Shown here one piece after another: positions 29,643 through 38,831 of a stretch of 42,590 nt of DNA. The position numbers and the translations under genes were made by a program. Under the pieces are notes generated by a model that made no database searches, had not been told where the DNA came from, and saw nothing but the letters and a program-made list of their open reading frames with translations. How positions within the stretch are numbered: position 1 is the first letter of the stretch; the number at the start of each line of letters is the position of its first letter. The stretch covers positions 1 to 42,590 of the forward strand of contig JAJXTB010000010.1 of NCBI GenBank assembly GCA_021784205.1, in the 5' to 3' direction. Source of the stretch: Actinomycetes bacterium (lineage in GTDB: Bacteria; Actinomycetota; Acidimicrobiia; Acidimicrobiales; RAAP-2).

Positions 29643-31514
29643 CTAGCCCACCCTCGCAACGAGATAGACGACGATGACGGCGAGCCCCAGCACGGTCGCC
29701 AGCGCGTAGTGGCGCACGAAGCCCGACTGGATCTTGCGCGAGCCCTCGGCGCTACGGCGAACCAGAACCGCGAGGCCGGTGACCGCGCCGTCGATGACGC
29801 GCGGCTCGACGACGTCGCCGCCGAACTGGCTGGCGGCGGTCAGCGGCCGGCCGATCGCGGCGTCGTAGGCGTCATCCCAGTGCCAGACGTGCTCGAGGAA
29901 GGACTTCTCGTAGCGCGGTGACGAGACCCGGTCACGCCAGATCGAGAATGCCGCCAGCAGCCCGATCAGCGCGGCGGCGACGTCGACCGCGGCGAGGCCC
30001 CACTGGGCGAGGGTGCTCTGGGTCGCGAGCGCGGGCACGTAGCCGAAGGTCGGAGCGAGGAAGGCCGCGAGCGAGCTGTGATGCACCCAGGGCAGGTCCA
30101 GCGCGCCGCCGAGCACGCTGAGAACCGCGAGCACGACGAGGGGCAGCGTCATCACCCAGGACGACTCGTGGGGGTCGGCCCCGTGGGTCACCTCGCGGAA
30201 GCGCTCGGTCCCCTGGAAGGTCAGCACGAAGAGCCGCGACATGTAGTAGGCGGTCAGGATCGCCGTCACGACCCCGAGGATCCACAGCGGCTTGGAATAG
30301 GAGAAGACGTTGGTCAGGACGTCGCCCTTGGCCCAGAAACCAGCGAAGGGCGGAATCCCCGAGATGGCGAGCCAGCCCACGAGGAACGTCGGGAACGTGA
30401 GGGGCAGGAACTTGGCCAGCGCGCCCATCTTTCGCAGGTCCTGCTCGCCGTGGAGCGAGTGGATGACCGAGCCCGAGCCGAGGAACAGCAGGGCCTTGAA
30501 GAAGGCGTGGGCCACCATGAGAAAGATCGCCGCCGCGTAGGCGCCGGCGCCGACCGCCAGGACCATGTAGCCGATCTGGGACACGGTGGAAAAGGCGAGG
30601 ACCTTCTTGATGTCCTTCTGGCTCGTGGCGATCGTGGCCGCGACGAAGGCCGTCAGTGCGCCGATCACCGCGATCGTCGCTCGCCCTCCCCCCGACAGGG
30701 CGAGCACCGGCGACATGCGCACGAGGAGGTAGACCCCGGCGGTGACCATCGTCGCCGCGTGGATCAGGGCCGACACCGGGGTCGGGCCCTCCATCGCGTC
30801 GGGCAGCCAGTTGAACAGCGGGATCTGCGCGCTCTTTCCGGTCGCGCCGAGCAGCAGGGCCAGCACCACCACGGTCGCCGCCGTCGAATCCAGGTGTCCC
30901 GCACCGGAGAAGATCGAGAGGTAGGTCAGCGTGTGCAGGTGGCTGAAGAGCAAGAACATCGCTACCAACATCCCCACGTCACCGATGCGGTTGTAGATGA
31001 AGGCCTTCTTGCCCGCGCTGGCCGCGCTGTCACGATCGAAGTAGTAGCTGATCAGCCAGTACGAGCAGACCCCCACGCCCTCCCAGCCCACGAAGGTCAG
31101 CACCAGGTTGTTGGCGAGCACCAGGGTGAGCATCGAGAAGACGAAGAGGTTCAGGTACAAGAAGAACTTGCGATAGTCGCGCTCGCCGTGCATGTAGCCC
31201 ATCGAGTACAGGTGGATGAGGGCCGAGATGCCGGTGACGAAGAGGCTCATCGTGATCGACAACGGGTCCATCAAGAGCGCGGCCGGCACGTGAAGGGTGC
31301 CCACCGAGATCCAGCTGAAGAGGTTCACCGTCACCTCTCGCGACGAGCTCGACAGCAGCGTCACGAACGCCGCGACCGAGAGCACGAAGCTCAACGTCAC
31401 TGCGCCGGTCGCTACCGCGCCGACGGCGCGCTCGGACATGCGCGGGCCGTTCACCAGCACGAAGAGGAAACCGGCCAGCGGCAGGAGGAGGATCAGCGTG
31501 GCGAGGTGTGCCAT
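29643..31514 (-). CDS. nuoL: NADH-quinone oxidoreductase subunit L
   Basis: 623 residues, largest antiporter-like subunit. Typical segments are VGWEGVGVCSYWLISYYF, FNWLPDAMEGPTPVSALIHAA and KKVLAFSTVSQIGYM. A charged DRVSSPRYEKSFLEHVWHWDD stretch precedes the C-terminal part, where the lateral helix and last membrane span lie. ATG at 31514, one base after the nuoK stop. Confidence 0.98.
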   Translation of the reverse strand: MAHLATLILLLPLAGFLFVLVNGPRMSERAVGAVATGAVTLSFVLSVAAFVTLLSSSSREVTVNLFSWISVGTLHVPAALLMDPLSITMSLFVTGISALIHLYSMGYMHGERDYRKFFLYLNLFVFSMLTLVLANNLVLTFVGWEGVGVCSYWLISYYFDRDSAASAGKKAFIYNRIGDVGMLVAMFLLFSHLHTLTYLSIFSGAGHLDSTAATVVVLALLLGATGKSAQIPLFNWLPDAMEGPTPVSALIHAATMVTAGVYLLVRMSPVLALSGGGRATIAVIGALTAFVAATIATSQKDIKKVLAFSTVSQIGYMVLAVGAGAYAAAIFLMVAHAFFKALLFLGSGSVIHSLHGEQDLRKMGALAKFLPLTFPTFLVGWLAISGIPPFAGFWAKGDVLTNVFSYSKPLWILGVVTAILTAYYMSRLFVLTFQGTERFREVTHGADPHESSWVMTLPLVVLAVLSVLGGALDLPWVHHSSLAAFLAPTFGYVPALATQSTLAQWGLAAVDVAAALIGLLAAFSIWRDRVSSPRYEKSFLEHVWHWDDAYDAAIGRPLTAASQFGGDVVEPRVIDGAVTGLAVLVRRSAEGSRKIQSGFVRHYALATVLGLAVIVVYLVARVG

Positions 31515-31515
31515 C

Positions 31516-31821
31516 TCAGCCCTTCATCTCGGAGAGTTCGTCGACCGAGGTCGTGGAGCGGCGCCTAAAGATCGCCACGACGATGCCCAGTCCCACCGTC
31601 ACCTCGGCGGCCGCGACCACCATGACGAAGAAGACGGTCACCTGGCCGGCGATGTCGCTCAACGTGCGCGAGAAGGTCACGAACGTGAGATTCACGGCGT
31701 TGAGCATCAGTTCGAGGCACATGAACATGATCAGCGCGCTGCGCCTCGTCAGCAGGCCGTAAGCGCCGACGCCGAAGAGAACGGCGGCGAGCACCAGATA
31801 CCAGGCGGCGGGAACGTTCAC
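31516..31821 (-). CDS. nuoK: NADH-quinone oxidoreductase subunit K
   Basis: 101 residues, three membrane helices, with the two conserved buried glutamates in [12 protein letters not shown] and [12 protein letters not shown]. Part of the membrane arm's proton path. The GTG at 31821 overlaps the nuoJ stop (GTGA); longer reading would run into nuoJ. Confidence 0.98.
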   Translation of the reverse strand: MNVPAAWYLVLAAVLFGVGAYGLLTRRSALIMFMCLELMLNAVNLTFVTFSRTLSDIAGQVTVFFVMVVAAAEVTVGLGIVVAIFRRRSTTSVDELSEMKG

Positions 31822-32384
31822 GCGGACTCCTCGTCGAGTGAGTGCTCGCGGCGCGCGAGCACGATGGCGCCGACCACGGCGATGACGAGCAGCGCCGCGG
31901 TGGCCTCGAAGGCGTAGAGATAGGTGGTAAAGACCGCGGTGCCGAGCTGGCTGACGTTGCCCGAGCCGGTGGCGAGCGGCGCACCCTTGGTCGAGACCGA
32001 CATCGCGCCGGTGACCCAGTGGCTGCGCGCCATTAGCGCGACGAGGCCGATCACGACGATGCCGACACCGGTCGCGGCCAGGGGGCGCTGGCCCACCAGG
32101 GGCTCGACGCGCACGCCCTCGCGGCGATCCACTCCGAGGAACATGATGACAAAGAGGAAGAGGACCACGATGGCCCCCGCGTAGACGATGATCTGGACCG
32201 CGGCGAGGAAGTCCGCCGACTGGGCCACGAAGGCCACGGCCACGCCGAAGAGAGTCATGATGAGGCTCATGGCCGCGTGCACCGGGTTCTTCACCACGAT
32301 GACGCCGAGCGCTCCGACGATGATCAGGATCGCCGAGGTGACGAAGACGGCCACGGCGCCGAGAGAGTAGGCAGTCGCGATCAT
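31818..32384 (-). CDS. nuoJ: NADH-quinone oxidoreductase subunit J
   Basis: 188 residues, five membrane helices. The conserved pi-bulge helix segment [20 protein letters not shown] is present, followed by a less conserved loop and a short charged tail ([11 protein letters not shown]). ATG at 32384 overlaps nuoI. Confidence 0.97.
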   Translation of the reverse strand: MIATAYSLGAVAVFVTSAILIIVGALGVIVVKNPVHAAMSLIMTLFGVAVAFVAQSADFLAAVQIIVYAGAIVVLFLFVIMFLGVDRREGVRVEPLVGQRPLAATGVGIVVIGLVALMARSHWVTGAMSVSTKGAPLATGSGNVSQLGTAVFTTYLYAFEATAALLVIAVVGAIVLARREHSLDEESA

Positions 32385-33127
32385 GCGGCACCCTTGTTCT
32401 TGGCCCGCGGGGACTTGGCCTTGATGGAGTTCATCAGGCCGGCGAGTCCACGCCGGTCGGCGGGCACGTCCTCGGGCTGGAGGTGGCGGTAGAAGGCGTC
32501 ACGGATCTGCTTGGAACCCGTGGCCGCGTTGGGCTCGCCGCTCTGGCCGGATTCGGCCTCGCGCACGCCGACGCCTAACTCGCCGCTCCACTGCACGACG
32601 CCCTCGTAGTTGGCGTCACCCGAGGGAGACGTCGCGCGCATCCAGCCGCCGGTCATCGCGCTGTCGCCCTCGCGCCAGTCCTCCCAGGGCAGATGGCGCG
32701 GCTCGCCCGCGTCGTCGACGACGAGCTCGGCCTTGGTGTAGATCGCGTCGGCGCGGTTGGTGAAGGAGAACTCGAAGAGCTTGGACTCGGTGATCGCCTG
32801 GGTGGGACAGGCCTCCACGCACAGGTCGCAGTGGATGCAGCGCAGGTAGTTGATCTCGTAGACATATCCGTAGCGCTCCCCCGGGCTGACCGGGTTCTCG
32901 GGGTTGTCCGCGCCGCGCACGTAAATGCACCCCACCGGGCACACGCCCGCGCAGAGCTCGCAGCCGATGCACTTCTCCATGCCGTCCTCGTAGCGGTTCA
33001 GCACGTGACGGCCGTGCTGGCGCGGCTGCTTGGGGCGCTTGGTCGCGGGATAGCTCGTGGTCACCGTCGGGCGAGCGATGTGGGCCAGGGTCAGGCGAAA
33101 GCCACCGAAAAAACTCATGGCACCCAT
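32381..33127 (-). CDS. nuoI: NADH-quinone oxidoreductase subunit I
   Basis: 248 residues. Two 4Fe-4S cluster motifs, [12 protein letters not shown] and [12 protein letters not shown], hold clusters N6a and N6b linking the peripheral arm to the quinone site. The ferredoxin core ends near residue 165; the remaining 80 residues form a Gly/Ser-rich then basic tail, longer than in many bacterial NuoI (usually 160-200). ATG at 33127 shares one base with the nuoH stop. Confidence 0.97.
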   Translation of the reverse strand: MGAMSFFGGFRLTLAHIARPTVTTSYPATKRPKQPRQHGRHVLNRYEDGMEKCIGCELCAGVCPVGCIYVRGADNPENPVSPGERYGYVYEINYLRCIHCDLCVEACPTQAITESKLFEFSFTNRADAIYTKAELVVDDAGEPRHLPWEDWREGDSAMTGGWMRATSPSGDANYEGVVQWSGELGVGVREAESGQSGEPNAATGSKQIRDAFYRHLQPEDVPADRRGLAGLMNSIKAKSPRAKNKGAA

Positions 33128-34353
33128 CAGACGTTCCCCTCGTCGGTAATCTCACGCAGCACCTCGGGCGGCAGGGGCCGCGCGCCGATCACCGGCAGGA
33201 CCGCCTCAGCGCCGCGCTCTCGCGTCGTGCCGATCTCGAAGGCGCGCGTCAGCATCGTCCAGGCGAGCAGCACCACGGCACCCATGGCGAAGCCCCACGC
33301 CGGAGCGATGAGAAAGCCGGCCACCACGATCAGCCATCCCAGACTGAGCGGGATCAGTTTCTTCCAGCCCAGGTCCATGAGCTGGTCGTAGCGAAAGCGC
33401 GGCAGCGCGGCGCGGAACCACACGTAGGAGAAGGCGAAGACGACCGTCTTGACGAAGAACCACAGGATTGGAAAGACCCAGCGCAGGTGCGACACGTTGG
33501 GCACCCAACCCGCGGGGCCGCCGAAGAACAAGGTGACCATGATCGCTGACATCGTGATCGTGTTCATGAACTCGGCCAGGTAGAAGATGGCGAAGCGAAA
33601 CGACGAGTACTCGGTGTGAAAGCCGCCGACCAGCTCGCTCTCGGCTTCGACGACGTCAAAGGGCGGGCGGTTGAGCTCGGCGGTGATCGAGATGAGAAAG
33701 ATCACGAAGGGGATCACGCCGAGGCGGATCACGTTCCAGTGCCAGACGCCGTTCGCCTGGGCCGTGACGATGTCGTGGGTCGAGAGCGAGCCGGTCACGA
33801 GCACCACCATCACGACGGCGAGCCCCAGCGAGGCCTCGTAGCTGATCATCTGGGCGCTCGCGCGCACCGAGGAGAGCAGCGGGTACTTCGAGCCCGACGA
33901 CCAGCCGGCCAGCATCACGCCGTAGACCGAGATGCCCGACATCGCGAGCATCAAGAGGATGCCCATCGGCGGGTTGGCCACCTGCAGTAAGACGGGGTGC
34001 CCGGCAATGGTCAGCGTGCCGCCGACGGGCACGATCGCGAAGGTGATAAACCCTGGGATCAGGGCGAGGAACGGCGCGAGCTTGAACACGAACCGATCGG
34101 CCTCGGCCGGGATCAGGTCCTCCTTGAGCATTAGCTTCAGTCCGTCGGCCATCGTCTGCAGTAGCCCGAAGGGTCCCCAGCGCTGGGGCCCGATGCGGCT
34201 CTGCATGTCCGAGATCGCCTTGCGCTCGAACCAGATCATCACGATCACCGCGTTCAGCAACACGGCGAAGGCCACCACCACCTTGATCAGCACGATGAGC
34301 AGCACCGCGAGGGTCACGCCGTGGGCGTAGAGCGGGTCGACGGTGGCGATCAT
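33127..34353 (-). CDS. nuoH: NADH-quinone oxidoreductase subunit H
   Basis: 408 residues, about eight or nine membrane helices, contributes to the quinone-binding chamber. Signatures: WFERKAISDMQSRIGPQRWG, ELNRPPFDVVEAESELVGG and the W-x-R-x-x-x-P-R-F-R-Y-D segment. The C-terminal tail after the last helix is hydrophilic. ATG at 34353 overlaps the nuoG stop. Confidence 0.98.
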   Translation of the reverse strand: MIATVDPLYAHGVTLAVLLIVLIKVVVAFAVLLNAVIVMIWFERKAISDMQSRIGPQRWGPFGLLQTMADGLKLMLKEDLIPAEADRFVFKLAPFLALIPGFITFAIVPVGGTLTIAGHPVLLQVANPPMGILLMLAMSGISVYGVMLAGWSSGSKYPLLSSVRASAQMISYEASLGLAVVMVVLVTGSLSTHDIVTAQANGVWHWNVIRLGVIPFVIFLISITAELNRPPFDVVEAESELVGGFHTEYSSFRFAIFYLAEFMNTITMSAIMVTLFFGGPAGWVPNVSHLRWVFPILWFFVKTVVFAFSYVWFRAALPRFRYDQLMDLGWKKLIPLSLGWLIVVAGFLIAPAWGFAMGAVVLLAWTMLTRAFEIGTTRERGAEAVLPVIGARPLPPEVLREITDEGNV

Positions 34354-36926
34354 CGCGACTCCAGTCGAACGAGAGTGAGCGTGTCGGCGCCGGCGAGCCG
34401 GCCCAGCAGGTTCTCTCCGTCACGGCGCGTGCCCACCGCGATCTCGGCCACGCCGCGCGGCACCGCGTCATCACTGGCCACGGGCAGAGCGACGCTCGCG
34501 TTCGCGCCCACCACGTTCACCACGTCGCCCGTCGCCACGCCAAGGCGATCCAGGTCCGCGTGGTGGGCGTAGAGGGTCGTCTCCTCGACGAGACCGGCCA
34601 GGGCCGGCGAGCCCTGCATCGCGATGCCGTTGTCGTAGAGACGACGGCTCGCGTGGAGGCGCAGGGAATAGGCGTCGACATGGGGCACCCGGGCGCCGCG
34701 GCCGGCCGACACCTGGGCCCAGGTGGTGGGCGACACCGGCGCCACACCGGGCGCGTCAAGATTCAGTGTGTCGCCGGCGTAGCTGCCCTGGCCGACGGCG
34801 TCGGTCGATCGCACGCCGGGGAAGGCCATGGGGTCGAGCGCGCGGCGCACGCTGCGCTCGCCCGAGAGGCTCCATACGCCCTCGGCGGTGTCGTCGTTGA
34901 GTACCGACAGCGCGGGATATCCCGTGGTCTCTTCGATCAGCTTCGCGGCCACCTCGACCGAGGTGACGTCGAGCGTCGCGCCCATGGCGACGGCCAGTTC
35001 GGCGGCGATGGCGACGTCGTCCCAGGACGCGCCGGGCGCGGCGAGCTTGGGGGCGACCGCGCTGACGCGACCTTCGATGTTGGTCACCGTTCCGCGGCGC
35101 TCGTGGTTGATGGCGGCCGGCAGCACCACGTCGGCGTGCGCGAGCGTCGCGCCGCCGTGTCCGGTGACGACGACCACGTCGGCCCGGGCCAGGCCCGCGC
35201 TCGCGCGCTCGACGTCGAGCACGTTGCCCAGCACGCAGCCGCCAAGAAGAACGACCGCGTTCTGCTCACCGGCGGCCATCGCGTCGAGCTGGGCCAGAGT
35301 GTCGCGCCCCGATGCACCAGCGGCACGCCGACCGGCGCGCAGCCCGGGGGCGAGGCCCATGTCGAGCGCACCGCGCACGTTGGAGCGCCGCAGCGCGGGC
35401 AGGAACTTGGCCTTGGGGAAACGCTCGGCGAGGGTACGAAGCGCCGTCTCGATCACCGAGGCGTCCTCGGCGAGGTTGGGCCGTCCGGCGACGATCACGA
35501 CGCCCTCACCATCGCCCAACAGTTCGCGGGCGCTGGCGATCGCCTCGGCGCTCGCCGCGAGTTCTCCCGAGGGCGCATCGCCCGCGAGCGCGCCGGCCAC
35601 GAGGTGAGCCTCACCGGGGCGCACGGGCAGGGCCACGCGCGCGACACTGCGCAACGCGCTCGTGCCGAAGGCGAATTCGATCAGCGCGCTGGACTTGAGT
35701 GCGGCCGCGCGCAGTCGCAAGAACAAGACAGGCAGTTCCTGGCGCAGGTCACCGGTCATCGTGAGGATCACGCGAGCGCGCGCCGCCTCGTCGATCGTCG
35801 CGCCGGGCAGGGCCTGGAGGAGGGCGGCATCGAGGCCGTCACCGTAGTTGGCGTCGATGTTCTCGGTGCCGAGCACCTCGCGCGCGAAACGGCCCCAGGT
35901 GTAAGCGGACTCGTTGGTCAAGGCGGCGCCGCCGATGACACCGAGGCGCTCACCCGTCTGGCCGCCGAGCAGGCCAGCGGCGACAGCGAGTGCCTCGGAC
36001 CAGCTGGTCGCCACGAGTTGGCCGTCCTTGCGAACGAGGGGGCTCGTGATGCGCGTGGCGGCCGAGAGGACGTTGGCCGACTCGTCGTTGCCGTCCACGC
36101 TGTCCAGGCTGAAGCGGCCCTTGTCGCAGAGCCAACCGTGGTTGACGGGCTCGCTGTCGAGACCCAGGACGCGCGTCAGGCGGTTGCCCGAGGACTGCAC
36201 CGCGATGCGACATCCCACCGCGCAGGTGGTGCAGGTGCTCTCGACCTGCTCGAGGTCCCAGGGGCGGGCGGTGAAGCGGTAGGGCTTGGCGGTCAGCGCT
36301 CCCACCGGGCAGATCTGCACGGTGTTACCCGAGAAGACCGAATCGAAGGGCTGGGTCGGCGACGCCGCCACCTCGATCAGGTCCCCGCGTCCGGCGAAGT
36401 CGATCTCGGCCTCGCCGGCGACCTCGGCGGCGAAGCGCGTGCAGCGCGAGCACTGGATGCAGCGCTCGCGGTCCAACAAGATGAGTTCTCCGAGGGAAAT
36501 CGGCTTCTCGAAGTGGCGCTTCTCCTCGATGAAGCGCGTCTCGCCCGAGCCATGAGCCAGCGTCTGGTCCTGGAGAGGGCACTCGCCCCCCTTGTCACAG
36601 ACCGGGCAGTCGAGAGGGTGATTGACGAGCAGGAACTCCAAGACGCCGTCTTGAGCCTTCTTCACCTTCTCGGAGTCGGTGACGACTGACATGCCGTCGT
36701 TCACACGCAGGTAGCACGAGGGCTGCAAGGTGGCCCCGCGCGGGCCCTCCACTTCGACCAGGCACATGCGGCACACCCCGACCGGCTCCATGCGCGGGTG
36801 GTAGCAGAAGCGTGGGATGTAGGTGCCGGCCCGTTCGGCGACGCTGATCAACAGCTCGCCCGGCGCAGCCACGACGGGCCGTCCGTTCAACGTGATGGTC
36901 ACCGTGGTGGGGGTGTCGTCAGCCAT
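34350..36926 (-). CDS. nuoG: NADH-quinone oxidoreductase subunit G
   Basis: 858 residues. The N-terminal ferredoxin-like domain has Cys at RFCYHP, GVCRMC and PSCYL for a 2Fe-2S cluster. HPLDCPVCDKGGECPLQ gives a His-ligated 4Fe-4S cluster, and RCIQCSRC with ICPVGAL another. STCTTCAVGC plus WLCDKGRF provides the extra cluster (N7 type), whose four Cys are all present. The C-terminal half is a molybdopterin-oxidoreductase-like domain without visible cofactor role. The ATG at 36926 overlaps nuoF by 8 bases; upstream starts would read through nuoF. Confidence 0.97.
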   Translation of the reverse strand: MADDTPTTVTITLNGRPVVAAPGELLISVAERAGTYIPRFCYHPRMEPVGVCRMCLVEVEGPRGATLQPSCYLRVNDGMSVVTDSEKVKKAQDGVLEFLLVNHPLDCPVCDKGGECPLQDQTLAHGSGETRFIEEKRHFEKPISLGELILLDRERCIQCSRCTRFAAEVAGEAEIDFAGRGDLIEVAASPTQPFDSVFSGNTVQICPVGALTAKPYRFTARPWDLEQVESTCTTCAVGCRIAVQSSGNRLTRVLGLDSEPVNHGWLCDKGRFSLDSVDGNDESANVLSAATRITSPLVRKDGQLVATSWSEALAVAAGLLGGQTGERLGVIGGAALTNESAYTWGRFAREVLGTENIDANYGDGLDAALLQALPGATIDEAARARVILTMTGDLRQELPVLFLRLRAAALKSSALIEFAFGTSALRSVARVALPVRPGEAHLVAGALAGDAPSGELAASAEAIASARELLGDGEGVVIVAGRPNLAEDASVIETALRTLAERFPKAKFLPALRRSNVRGALDMGLAPGLRAGRRAAGASGRDTLAQLDAMAAGEQNAVVLLGGCVLGNVLDVERASAGLARADVVVVTGHGGATLAHADVVLPAAINHERRGTVTNIEGRVSAVAPKLAAPGASWDDVAIAAELAVAMGATLDVTSVEVAAKLIEETTGYPALSVLNDDTAEGVWSLSGERSVRRALDPMAFPGVRSTDAVGQGSYAGDTLNLDAPGVAPVSPTTWAQVSAGRGARVPHVDAYSLRLHASRRLYDNGIAMQGSPALAGLVEETTLYAHHADLDRLGVATGDVVNVVGANASVALPVASDDAVPRGVAEIAVGTRRDGENLLGRLAGADTLTLVRLESR

Positions 36927-38223
36927 GCGGGCAGCTCCCGTGATCGACGTGAGCGACGAAGTCGTCGCGGAACATTGAGATCGCCGAGTGGATCGACGAG
37001 GGGATCGACGGACCGAGCACACAGATTGTCGTCTGCTGGGGCGGCCAGGCCAGACCCGGCGAGATGTTGTCCGACACGTCGAGCAGCAAGTCGAGATCCT
37101 CGACGCGCCCGCCACCGTGCTCGAGGCGGTAGAGCATTCGCTCGAGCCAGCCCGAGCCTTCGCGACAGGGCGTGCACTGCCCGCAGGACTCGCGCGAGAA
37201 GAACTTGGTGATGCGCCACGTGGCGCGCACGATGCAGCTGTCTTCGTCCAGCACGACGATCGAGCCCGAGCCGAGCATGGAGCCTGCCGCGGCGACCTCG
37301 TCTTGGCCCAGGGGCAGGTCGAGCTGGTCGGGGCCGAACCACGGCGCGGAGACCCCACCGGGGATGATGGCCTTGACGGCCTTGTCACCGATGATGCCCC
37401 CGCCGAGGGCCGGGTCGTAGATGATGTCGCGGAACGTGTTCTTGACCATCTCGATCTCGTAGACGCCCGGGTTCTTCACCCGCCCGGCGAGGGCGAAGAG
37501 CCGCGTGCCGGTCGAGCGCCCCGCGCCAAGCGCGGCGAACGCCGCACCGCCGTGGGTGACGATCCAGGGCAGGTTCGACATGGTCTCGACGTTGTTGACG
37601 ACGGTGGGCTCGCCGTAGAGGCCGGTCACCGCAGGAAAGAACGGGGGCTTGATGCGCGGGAATCCGCGCTTGCCCTCGAGGGCCTCGATGAGGCCGGTCT
37701 CCTCACCGCAGATGTAGGCGCCCGCTCCCGGGTGCACGACGATGTCGAGGGAGAAGTCCGAGCCAAAGATCTTGCGCCCCAGCGCGCCGTGCTCGTAGGC
37801 GTCGTTCACCGCCTGGCTGAGACGTTCGAGCCCTAAGGCGAACTCGCCGCGCAGGAAGATGAAGGCCCTATTGACCTGGAGCGCGTAGGCCGCGATGATG
37901 ACACCTTCGACCAGCTGATGGGGGTCGCGCTCGACGAGGTAGTGGTCTTTGAACGTGGCCGGCTCGGACTCGTCGCCGTTGACGACGAGGTAGGACACGG
38001 CGGACTTGCGCAGCATCGACCACTTGCGTCCGGCGGGGAATCCCGCGCCGCCGCGGCCCAGGAGCGAGGCCGCGTCGACCTCGGCGGCGACCTGCTCGGG
38101 GAACATGGAGAGGGCCTTCTTGAGACCTTCGTAGCCGCCCGTCGCCAGGTAGCGCGCCAGGGTGAAGGAGTCGGCGTACTCTTTGCGGCTCGAAACGATC
38201 TGGGGGGAGTCGAGGTAGGCCAC
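36919..38223 (-). CDS. nuoF: NADH-quinone oxidoreductase subunit F
   Basis: 434 residues, the NADH-oxidising subunit. FMN/NADH site: GRGGAGFPAGRKW and GAGAYICGEETGLIEALEG. Cluster N3: SCGQCTPCREG with a distal Cys in TTICVLGPS. Its presence with nuoE and nuoG shows the complex uses NADH rather than F420 or ferredoxin. The GTG at 38223 shares one base with the nuoE stop and has AGGGA at good spacing. Confidence 0.98.
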   Translation of the reverse strand: MAYLDSPQIVSSRKEYADSFTLARYLATGGYEGLKKALSMFPEQVAAEVDAASLLGRGGAGFPAGRKWSMLRKSAVSYLVVNGDESEPATFKDHYLVERDPHQLVEGVIIAAYALQVNRAFIFLRGEFALGLERLSQAVNDAYEHGALGRKIFGSDFSLDIVVHPGAGAYICGEETGLIEALEGKRGFPRIKPPFFPAVTGLYGEPTVVNNVETMSNLPWIVTHGGAAFAALGAGRSTGTRLFALAGRVKNPGVYEIEMVKNTFRDIIYDPALGGGIIGDKAVKAIIPGGVSAPWFGPDQLDLPLGQDEVAAAGSMLGSGSIVVLDEDSCIVRATWRITKFFSRESCGQCTPCREGSGWLERMLYRLEHGGGRVEDLDLLLDVSDNISPGLAWPPQQTTICVLGPSIPSSIHSAISMFRDDFVAHVDHGSCPHG

Positions 38224-38831
38224 TACTGTTCCCTCGCCGCGCGCGCCTCGCGCGCGCTGGCTCGCTCGGCGGCGATCTCGCCGGCGTCGGCGCGCAGGCC
38301 GCCCGCGCGGCGCACGCGAATCAGCGTGCCGTGAGGAGGTATGTCGTGCTCGAGGCGTCCCGCGCGCAGGTCCTCGATCAACCCGTCGAAGGCCTCGGGG
38401 GTCGTCGTGCGCACGTAGCGGTGATTCACCTGGACGACGGGCGCGATGTTGCAGTCGGCCAGGCACTCGGTCTCTTCGAGAGTGAACAGTCCGTCGTCGC
38501 TGGTACCACCGACGGCACAGCCCAGCACCGCGCTGGCGTGCTCGAGCAACTCCTCGCCCCCGCGCAGCAGACAGGCGATGTTCGTACAGACCCCCACCAC
38601 GTAGCGCCCGACCGGCTCCAGATGGAACATGTCGTAGAAGGACGCGGTGCCGCGCACCTCGGCCGGAGTGGTGCCGGTCAGCTCGGCCACCTCGGCCATG
38701 GCCTCATCGGTCAGATATCCGTCCTGCTCCTGGGCGAGGTGCAACAGGGGAAGCATGGCCGAGCGCCGCGACGGGTAGAGCGCGACGACCTCCTCGGCGC
38801 GCTGGCGCAGCTCGGTACGCAGATGACTCAT
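38223..38831 (-). CDS. nuoE: NADH-quinone oxidoreductase subunit E
   Basis: 202 residues. Thioredoxin-like 2Fe-2S protein with ligands Cys82, Cys87, Cys123 and Cys127 (VCTNIAC, ETECLADC). It binds cluster N1a next to NuoF. The last 35 or so residues form a charged, Ala/Arg-rich helix beyond the usual end. ATG at 38831 overlaps the nuoD stop. Confidence 0.97.
   Translation of the reverse strand: MSHLRTELRQRAEEVVALYPSRRSAMLPLLHLAQEQDGYLTDEAMAEVAELTGTTPAEVRGTASFYDMFHLEPVGRYVVGVCTNIACLLRGGEELLEHASAVLGCAVGGTSDDGLFTLEETECLADCNIAPVVQVNHRYVRTTTPEAFDGLIEDLRAGRLEHDIPPHGTLIRVRRAGGLRADAGEIAAERASAREARAAREQ

Noticed and set aside
30078..31568. A 496-codon open frame opposite nuoL, rich in His, Arg, Glu and Gly
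   Set aside because: Composition is typical of an antisense frame of a membrane protein in high-GC DNA; nuoL is certain.
34560..36689. A 709-codon open frame opposite nuoG
   Set aside because: It is the antisense shadow of a GC-rich gene. It has no family motif, while the minus strand encodes all NuoG cysteines in order.
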